From: Hyphomicrobiales bacterium
Lineage (GTDB): Bacteria; Pseudomonadota; Alphaproteobacteria; Rhizobiales; Xanthobacteraceae
Assembly: GCA_021730985.1 (NCBI GenBank)
Contig: JAKFYI010000027.1
Location: 1 to 64,000, forward strand
DNA length: 64,000 bases
Reading direction: 5' to 3'
The position numbers and the translations under genes were made by a program. A model generated the notes under the pieces. The model was not told the origin of the DNA, made no database searches, and saw only the letters and a program-made list of their open reading frames with translations. Shown here one piece after another: positions 58,552 through 64,000 of this stretch. Position 1 is the stretch's first letter. Every line of letters starts with the position of its first letter.

Positions 58552-59661
58552 TCAGTTCGCGCGGCCGGACGCGCGCAATCCCATGCGCTCCAGCCGCGGC
58601 AGCACCTCGTCGCGGAAGTACGGCAGGTCGTCGAGATAGTTGACGAACGACAGCCCGATACCACGAAGCCCCGCCTTGCCGAGGCGGCCAAGTTCCTCCG
58701 CCACCTTGTCCGGCGTGCCGACGTATGGAAACCCGCCGATCGAAGTGGCGGCGAAGAACTTGCGCTTGGCGTCGTATTCCTCCGGCGAGAAATTCTTCCG
58801 CGTGATGTTGCGCAGCTCCAGCATGCGCTCCACCGCAGGCCAGTCGGCGTTCTCGACGTTGGCGTGGTGATGGTACTCCTCGGCCTCCTTCTGCGACGGC
58901 CGGCAGATCACCTGCCCCACGGTGTAGACCTCGACCTCGCGGCCGAGCGCCGCGGCCTGCGCCTTCACCTCGCGGACCTTGTTGGCGGCGGCATCGAGCG
59001 ACGCGCGGATGTCGGACGTGGCGGTGAAGAACGCGTCGCAGTTCTGCAACGCGAACGCCTGACCGGTGCCGGACGAGCCCGCGTTCATGATGAGCGGACG
59101 CGACTCGCCGTAGGGCTTCGGAAACGCGCGCACACCTTTCAGCTTGAGGAAGCGGCCTTCGAAATCGAACGTGCCAGGCTCGGTCCAGGCGCGCTTGACG
59201 GCCTGGATCCACTCGGTGGCGTATTCGTAGCGCGTCTCATGACCGCGCTGCTCGACGCCGAACATCTCGAACTCGCCCTCGTTCCAGCCGGCCACGATGT
59301 TGAGCCCGAAGCGGCCATCGCCGATGTGGTCGGCGGTGACGAATTCCTTCGCCGCGATGATCGGATTGAACAGCGGCGCGTGGACGGTGCCGAACACGGT
59401 GATGCGCTTGGTCGCAGCCAGAAGGCCGCTGGCCCAGGTCATGGTTTCGAGCGTGGTGCCGTGGAAATCGGTGTCGCCGCCGTAGCCCTTCCAGCGGCCG
59501 ATCGGCAGCATGAAGTCGATGCCCGCATCGTCGGCCATCTTCGCGAGCTTGAGGCACTCCGGCCAGGTCGCAAGCCAGCGCCGCGGCACCGTGGTGGCGG
59601 TGCGCGCCGACGAGCAGTTCGCGCCGAACATGCCGATCTTCAGCGCGTTCTCGTTGTACAT
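58552..59661 (-). CDS. LLM-class flavin monooxygenase (RutA/SsuD-like)
   Basis: 369 residues. KIGMFGANCSSARTAT, GIDFMLPIGRWKGYGGDTDFHGTTLE, TVFGTVHAPLFNPIIAAKEFVTADHIGDGRFGLNIVAGWNEGEFEMFG follow the RutA/alkanesulfonate monooxygenase pattern, including NIVAGW. The start at 59661 (MYNENALKIG) is preferred to the upstream ATG. It sits with a Bug receptor gene upstream on the same strand, suggesting uptake and oxygenation of the same compound. No other rut genes nearby. Confidence 0.85.
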   Translation of the reverse strand: MYNENALKIGMFGANCSSARTATTVPRRWLATWPECLKLAKMADDAGIDFMLPIGRWKGYGGDTDFHGTTLETMTWASGLLAATKRITVFGTVHAPLFNPIIAAKEFVTADHIGDGRFGLNIVAGWNEGEFEMFGVEQRGHETRYEYATEWIQAVKRAWTEPGTFDFEGRFLKLKGVRAFPKPYGESRPLIMNAGSSGTGQAFALQNCDAFFTATSDIRASLDAAANKVREVKAQAAALGREVEVYTVGQVICRPSQKEAEEYHHHANVENADWPAVERMLELRNITRKNFSPEEYDAKRKFFAATSIGGFPYVGTPDKVAEELGRLGKAGLRGIGLSFVNYLDDLPYFRDEVLPRLERMGLRASGRAN

Positions 59662-59706
59662 CGCCACGCGTTCGCGCAGCGATCCAGTGCGTGACAGCAA
59701 GCGGCG

Positions 59707-60693
59707 TTACTCCTTGTCCATGCCGGAGGCGACGATGACCTTGGCCCACTTGTCGCGCTCGGCGCGGTAGAGCTTGTCGAAGTCGGCGGCGGTGCCGATC
59801 AACGGCGCAAAGCCCTGCGCCGCCAGCGCCTTCTGGATCTCCGGCGTCTCAAGCGCCTGGCGGTTGGCGTCCTCCAGCCGCTTGACGATGGCGGGCGGCG
59901 TGGCGGCCGGCGCCATCAAGCCCATCCACAGGCGCACATCGAATCCCGGGATGGTTTCGGCCACGGTCGGCAGATCGGGGAACGCCGGGTCGCGCTGCGG
60001 GCCCGTGGTGGCGAGCCCAGTCAGGCGCCCGTCCTTGACGAAGCCCTGCACCGGCGCGATCGAGGAGAACATCACCTTGACCTGACCGGTCAGCAGGTCC
60101 CTCACCGTCTCGCCGCCGCCCTTGTAGTGCACCGGCTTCATCTTGGTGCCGGCCTCCATGTTGAAGAACTCGCTGTTGAGATGCGTGGCCGAGCCGCGTC
60201 CGGCGGTGGCGTACAGCACGTCGCCGGGCTGCGCCTTCACGTAGGCGATGAACTCCTTGACCGTCTTGATGCCGAGCGAGGGATGCACCACCAGAATGTT
60301 GGCAGTCTGCGCCTGCGGGCCGACCGCGATCACGTCCTTGCCGACATGGATTCGGATCGTCTTCGACAGCGTCTCGTTGACGGCGTTGCCGAGCGGCGTG
60401 TTGAGCAGCGTGTAGCCATCGGGGTCGGAGCGCGCGACCGTCTCCGCCGCGATCATGCCGCCGGCGCCGGTCTTGTTCTCCACCACCACCTGGGTGTTGA
60501 GGATTTCGCCCATCTTGGCGCCAACCACGCGCGAGATGATGTCGGACGGCCCGCCCGGAGCAAAGCCCACGAGAATCTTGATCGGCTTGTTGGGAAACGC
60601 CGGCTGCGCCAAGGCTTGGCCCGGAACCGCCAGCGCCGCTCCCGCCAGCACAGCCACCGCCTGCCTTCGATTGATGGATGTCGCGCGCGACAT
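59707..60693 (-). CDS. Bug/TctC-family receptor with a Tat-like signal
   Basis: 328 residues. The N-terminus MSRATSINRRQAVAVLAGAALAVPGQALAQ contains RR and resembles a Tat signal. The mature part has KILVGFAPGGPSDIISRVVGAKMG, ENKTGAGGMIAAETVA, YATAGRGSATHLNSEFFN and DLLTGQVKVMFSSIAP. It is upstream of the LLM monooxygenase (46 bp). The receptor probably delivers a carboxylate whose permease is encoded elsewhere. Confidence 0.85.
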   Translation of the reverse strand: MSRATSINRRQAVAVLAGAALAVPGQALAQPAFPNKPIKILVGFAPGGPSDIISRVVGAKMGEILNTQVVVENKTGAGGMIAAETVARSDPDGYTLLNTPLGNAVNETLSKTIRIHVGKDVIAVGPQAQTANILVVHPSLGIKTVKEFIAYVKAQPGDVLYATAGRGSATHLNSEFFNMEAGTKMKPVHYKGGGETVRDLLTGQVKVMFSSIAPVQGFVKDGRLTGLATTGPQRDPAFPDLPTVAETIPGFDVRLWMGLMAPAATPPAIVKRLEDANRQALETPEIQKALAAQGFAPLIGTAADFDKLYRAERDKWAKVIVASGMDKE

Positions 60694-60821
60694 GCGGCCG
60701 CCTCCCGTGCTTTGTCTGGTTGGAATGAGTTTGCAGGCGGCAGGGCTGACAGGCAAGCGCCTCCGCTTGTTTTGATCGCGCGGCTGCCTAACATGCCGGC
60801 ACAACAAAAGGGCGAGGCATC

Positions 60822-61655
60822 ATGGCGAGCAAGGAAAAGGTCGGCATCGTCGGCACCGGCCGGATGGGTTTGGCGATTGCCAAGCACCTCATCAAGCACG
60901 GCCATGCAGTGGTCGCCCAGGACATCGACGCAGCCGCGCTGGACGCCGTGCGCGCGGCCGGCGCCGAAACCGTGACGACACCCGCCGAAGTGGGCAAGGC
61001 CGCACAATTCGTCATCGTCGCGGTCGGCTACGACGAGGAAGCCTCCAGCGTCATGCTCGACAAGAACGGCTTGCTCGAAACCATGGGCCCGGGCTCGGCG
61101 ATTTCGGTGTCCTCAACCTGCACGCCGGATCATGTGAAGATGCTCGCCGAGCGAGCCAAGGCCAAGGGCGTCGATCTGCTCGACGCGCCGATCTGCCGCG
61201 GCCAGATGGCGGCCGACAGCGGCACCATGCTGACGCTCTGCGGCGGCAGCGAAGCATTGTTCGAGCGCGCCAAACCGATCCTCGGAACGTTTTCCTCCGA
61301 CATCAAGCACCTGGGCGACGTCGGCGCCGGTCAGTTCGGCAAGGCGCTGAACAACTTCCTGCTGTGGGTGAACGGCGTGGCGCTGATCGAGGCGGGACGG
61401 CTCAGCGAAGCCAACGGCATGGACCTGGTAAAGCTGCGCGACGCCCTGCTGATCAGCTCCGGCGCGTCGGATGCGCTGAAGAACTGGGAGAACGTGTCGT
61501 TCACCTGGGCGCTGAAGGACATGCAGATCGTCATCAAGATGGCCGACAAGGCCGGGCTGTCGCTGCCGATCGCCGGCGCCATCAAGGAACTGGTGAAGGA
61601 CGGCCGCCGCATCAAGAAGAGCAACCCGCCGGACTGGACCGGCGTGCGGCGCTGA
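60822..61655 (+). CDS. NAD(P)-dependent 3-hydroxyacid dehydrogenase (β-hydroxyacid DH family)
   Basis: 277 residues. Rossmann start KVGIVGTGRMGLAIAKHLIKHGH, substrate signature DAPICRGQMAADSGTMLTLCGG and the catalytic-Lys helix GQFGKALNNFLLWVNGVALIEA. Acts on 3-hydroxyisobutyrate, tartronate semialdehyde or a related acid. It diverges from the Bug/LLM operon across a 128 bp gap that may hold both promoters. Specific substrate unknown. Confidence 0.88.
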   Translation: MASKEKVGIVGTGRMGLAIAKHLIKHGHAVVAQDIDAAALDAVRAAGAETVTTPAEVGKAAQFVIVAVGYDEEASSVMLDKNGLLETMGPGSAISVSSTCTPDHVKMLAERAKAKGVDLLDAPICRGQMAADSGTMLTLCGGSEALFERAKPILGTFSSDIKHLGDVGAGQFGKALNNFLLWVNGVALIEAGRLSEANGMDLVKLRDALLISSGASDALKNWENVSFTWALKDMQIVIKMADKAGLSLPIAGAIKELVKDGRRIKKSNPPDWTGVRR

Positions 61656-61888
61656 GCGATCTAAGCCGCGATTTGCCTTGAGGCAAAAACAATCGGCATC
61701 GGCAGCCGGCTCCTTTTTCCTTCTATGGGAGGCGCATAGCGACAAGAAAAAGTAGCGCTCTTTACGATCGGATTGTCGATTGCGCAAAAATCACACTCCC
61801 GTTCTAATCGATGATGATGCTGATCTTGCGATCTAGATAGCCAATCAGTGTTGCCGGTCCGCGTACGCAATGAATGGAGATGGAGGCT

Positions 61889-63316
61889 ATGTCCACGACA
61901 TCTGCTGTTTCCGTGCGCCAATTCCTTTGCAAATGTTTCGTCGTTTCGATTGTTACCGCCACTTATTTCGGCACCAACGTAGTCTTTGCTCAAGGGTCAG
62001 GAGCGATCGATATCGTTGGAAAACAACATGCGCTCGTGATCGGAAATGCGACTTATCAGAACAAGCCCCTGCGCAACCCAGTCAACGATGCTACCGATAT
62101 GGCCCAAGCACTTCGAAGTGTAGGTTTCAAGGTAACTTTAGGGCGCAATCTCGATACGCGGAGCATGCGCCTATTGATTCAAAAGTTCATTGATTCATTG
62201 CCGACCGGAGCAGCAGCACTCGTCTTCTATGCCGGGCATGGCGTTCAACATGCTGGTCAAAACTATCTATTGCCCGTGGATTCAATTTCCCGAATCACAA
62301 CTCCAAACGATCTAGAACGCGAAGCAATCGCTGTGACAGACTTTCTTCAGGAAATAGAGCGTGCAAATACGGCAATCACGGTTTTTCTGCTCGACGCGTG
62401 TCGTGACTCGCCATTTTCTGCTATTCCCGAAATAAAATCAGGACTCTCCAGGACAGTTCCGCGCCAACAAAGGTCCGATCCCTCGCGAGCAATGCAAGGA
62501 AGAGAAAAGGGACTTGAGGGCGTACTGATTTCGTATTCGACAGCACCCAATTCCGTTGCTTTGGATGGAACAGGGCGGAACAGCCCCTACACTAAACATC
62601 TCAAACAACAAATTGTGAAGTCGAACACTGCGTTGGAGACAATTCTAAAAGATACACGTTCAGCGGTAACCAGAGACACCTCAGGCCAGCAGACACCTTG
62701 GTATGAATCTTCGATCAATGGAGAGTTTTTTCCTGCGGGAAGCGATCGCATATCAATCGAGGCGCTACTAAGTATGTTTCTGCCTGAGAAGGACGCACAG
62801 TTCATTCCGTCGGCGACGTATTTCATGCCGTGGGATCCGACACTGCGGTCTCCCATCGAATGGCGGCATCCCGGCTTGGCTTCGGGATCGAACTCAGGCG
62901 ATGTCCGACTGAACGACCTTGCTGGAAAATCGTGGAGCCGTCCTTTTAGTCGAACGGGTAACGTTGTGATTACAGTGGATGGACATCCAACTCATTATTT
63001 TTTGGAAAAAACCCGTCAAGCCGTGAAATGGCAACTAACCTTGATAGGAGCCCGAGGGGGTGTGGATGTGATTGGTATAAGCAGTAACGTCATGTCGCAC
63101 GGTTTTGGTGGCTTCGGCGACAGAAAATTTCTCGCAGAGAATAGGTCTTGCCGCAAAGGTGACAATTCGAACGGTCATACGGTCTATGATGTGAATTTGA
63201 CTGGCAGAATACCAGGTTGGCTTTCAGAAAATTGGTCCTGTGGAACAGGTGGATGCAGCCACGAGTATCGGCTTTTTACGGATAGACGGGAGAAAGAGCG
63301 TTACGGGTGTCGATGA
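61889..63316 (+). CDS. Secreted metacaspase-like (C14 caspase-fold) protein
   Basis: 475 residues from ATG 61889 (GGAGA box eight bases upstream; ATG 61874 also in frame). The N-terminus has one hydrophobic signal or anchor segment (FLCKCFVVSIVTATYFGTNVVFAQ). A caspase domain follows (KQHALVIGNATYQNKPLRNPVNDA) with the His-Cys dyad in YAGHGVQHAG and LLDACRDSP. After about residue 260 a C-terminal region of unknown type contains several Cys (ENRSC, NWSCGTGGC). Codon use and GC (about half A+T by eye) are unlike neighbours; acquisition by transfer is likely. Probably a periplasmic or surface arginine/lysine-specific peptidase; role unknown. Confidence 0.82.
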   Translation: MSTTSAVSVRQFLCKCFVVSIVTATYFGTNVVFAQGSGAIDIVGKQHALVIGNATYQNKPLRNPVNDATDMAQALRSVGFKVTLGRNLDTRSMRLLIQKFIDSLPTGAAALVFYAGHGVQHAGQNYLLPVDSISRITTPNDLEREAIAVTDFLQEIERANTAITVFLLDACRDSPFSAIPEIKSGLSRTVPRQQRSDPSRAMQGREKGLEGVLISYSTAPNSVALDGTGRNSPYTKHLKQQIVKSNTALETILKDTRSAVTRDTSGQQTPWYESSINGEFFPAGSDRISIEALLSMFLPEKDAQFIPSATYFMPWDPTLRSPIEWRHPGLASGSNSGDVRLNDLAGKSWSRPFSRTGNVVITVDGHPTHYFLEKTRQAVKWQLTLIGARGGVDVIGISSNVMSHGFGGFGDRKFLAENRSCRKGDNSNGHTVYDVNLTGRIPGWLSENWSCGTGGCSHEYRLFTDRREKERYGCR

Positions 63317-63363
63317 AATAAAAGAAGCCCTGCTGTAGGTGGTTGCAGCTCGATCAATACACC

Positions 63364-64000
63364 TTACGGCCGCCGTGCATCCTTGCCGGCGCCGAGATTT
63401 TCCGCCGGCTTGGCGGCCGGCGGCGGTTCCGGCTCAAGCTGGAACGGCCGCAGCCCGCTGCCGACCCAATGGTGCGCGACGCGCGTGGCCTCGGCGAGCG
63501 TCTGCAGCGCCGTATCCTGAGTGCTCCACCACGGCGGCTCGTGGCCTCGCTCGGCGCCCGACACGACGATGACGCGCGAGCGGGGCACGGCATCCTCGAA
63601 CGTCAGCCTCGTCCGCATGGCGTGGATGCCGGAGGCTACGACGATCACCCTGACCTTGCGGCCCGCGACGTGGCGCTTCAGCGCATCGGCGGTGTTGGCG
63701 ATGCTGGCATCGCTGGAGTCAATCAAAACCGTCGAGGCGCGCGGCACGCCCGCCTTCTCCAGCGTGCGCAACTGCAACTCGTCGAAATCGACGCTGGGGT
63801 ATCCGGCCTCGAGCCGCAACTGGCTGGCGCGCGCCGCCTCCGCCGTGCCCCGGCTCAACAGCACGCGCGGCGCAAAGCCCTGCTTGTACAGTTCGGCGGC
63901 CTTGAACAGCCGCTGGCTGTCGCCCGGCAGCGGCACGATGTAGTCGGCCTTTTCCAGATAGTCCTGGTGCTCCAGCCAGGAGCCGAGGAACGGCATCGCC
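63364..64000 (-). CDS. YdcF/DUF218-family protein (start cut off)
   Basis: At least 211 residues; the frame stays open to the window edge, so an N-terminal membrane part is probably missing. DUF218 pattern: ADYIVPLPGDSQRLFKAAELYKQGFAPRVLLSRG, then VDFDELQLRTLEKAGVPRASTVLID, SIANTADALKRH and VIVVASGIHAMRTRLTF. Such proteins are thought to act on envelope or S-adenosylmethionine-like ligands, poorly known. The Pro-rich C-terminus (LEPEPPPAAKPAENLG) is extra to the usual fold. Confidence 0.8.
   Translation of the reverse strand, partial: AMPFLGSWLEHQDYLEKADYIVPLPGDSQRLFKAAELYKQGFAPRVLLSRGTAEAARASQLRLEAGYPSVDFDELQLRTLEKAGVPRASTVLIDSSDASIANTADALKRHVAGRKVRVIVVASGIHAMRTRLTFEDAVPRSRVIVVSGAERGHEPPWWSTQDTALQTLAEATRVAHHWVGSGLRPFQLEPEPPPAAKPAENLGAGKDARRP

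Overview
The window is GC-rich (mostly mid-60s % by eye), densely coded DNA. It looks like the chromosome of a soil-type alphaproteobacterium of the Hyphomicrobiales (Rhizobiales), near Bradyrhizobiaceae/Xanthobacteraceae. Reasons: a TIGR03809-type small protein, a DUF6481-type coiled coil, many Bug/TctC solute receptors, an ornithine decarboxylase with a long leader, homospermidine synthase, and palindromic intergenic repeats typical of that lineage. Naming the lineage is inference. I saw no rRNA, tRNA, CRISPR array, phage or insertion sequence.

Layout. 1-3.4 kb: tail of a DUF3750-like gene, a deletion-scarred substrate-binding-protein pseudogene, and an arsenosugar-type operon (ArsS radical SAM, divergent metallophosphoesterase, TIGR04283 glycosyltransferase). 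3.4-9.4 kb (minus strand): EamA exporter, two M20-family hydrolases, an old-yellow-enzyme oxidoreductase, RidA and a VapBC pair. 9.5-14.2 kb: a branched-chain amino acid-type ABC transporter operon, livG-F-K-H-M. 14.2-17.8 kb: an ECF sigma factor, its anti-sigma factor and a secreted subtilase, followed by two tandem structured RNA units, each with a putative promoter that resembles the one in front of the sigma gene. 17.9-28.5 kb: ureide, aromatic and pyrimidine catabolism (OHCU decarboxylase/HIU hydrolase fusion, HpaI, HpaH, dihydropyrimidinase), with a GST, an MBL-fold protein, small secreted proteins and an HNH nuclease.

28.6-35.7 kb: a six-gene hydrogenase-4/complex I-like membrane complex (hyfB-C-E-F-G-I) whose large subunit lacks the NiFe ligands, so it is an Ehr-type complex and not a hydrogenase. 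36-40.6 kb: small exported proteins, a Bug receptor-SDR-DapA-like operon, and a TIGR04282 glycosyltransferase. 40.6-44.4 kb: polyamine synthesis (long speF-type leader, ornithine decarboxylase, GNAT, homospermidine synthase). 44.4-47 kb: two convergent paralogous NMT1/dihydroxyphthalate-decarboxylase-like proteins around a repeat block. 47.2-55.1 kb: acyl-CoA catabolism (ADP-forming acyl-CoA synthetase, acyl-CoA dehydrogenase, hydroxycinnamoyl-CoA hydratase/lyase-like protein) beside a TctC receptor and a TctA-TctB fusion. 55.3-64 kb: a kinase fused to a degenerate AMP-binding C-terminal domain, two LLM flavin enzymes, another Bug receptor, a beta-hydroxyacid dehydrogenase, a low-GC metacaspase gene and a truncated YdcF-like gene.

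The strongest candidate for an undescribed system is the sigma / anti-sigma / subtilase / tandem-RNA locus at 14.2-17.8 kb. Both RNA units keep an identical CU-rich loop while the stems around it differ by compensating changes. The Ehr complex, the kinase fusion and the metacaspase island come next. All protein calls are by reading translated sequence; no search was run.
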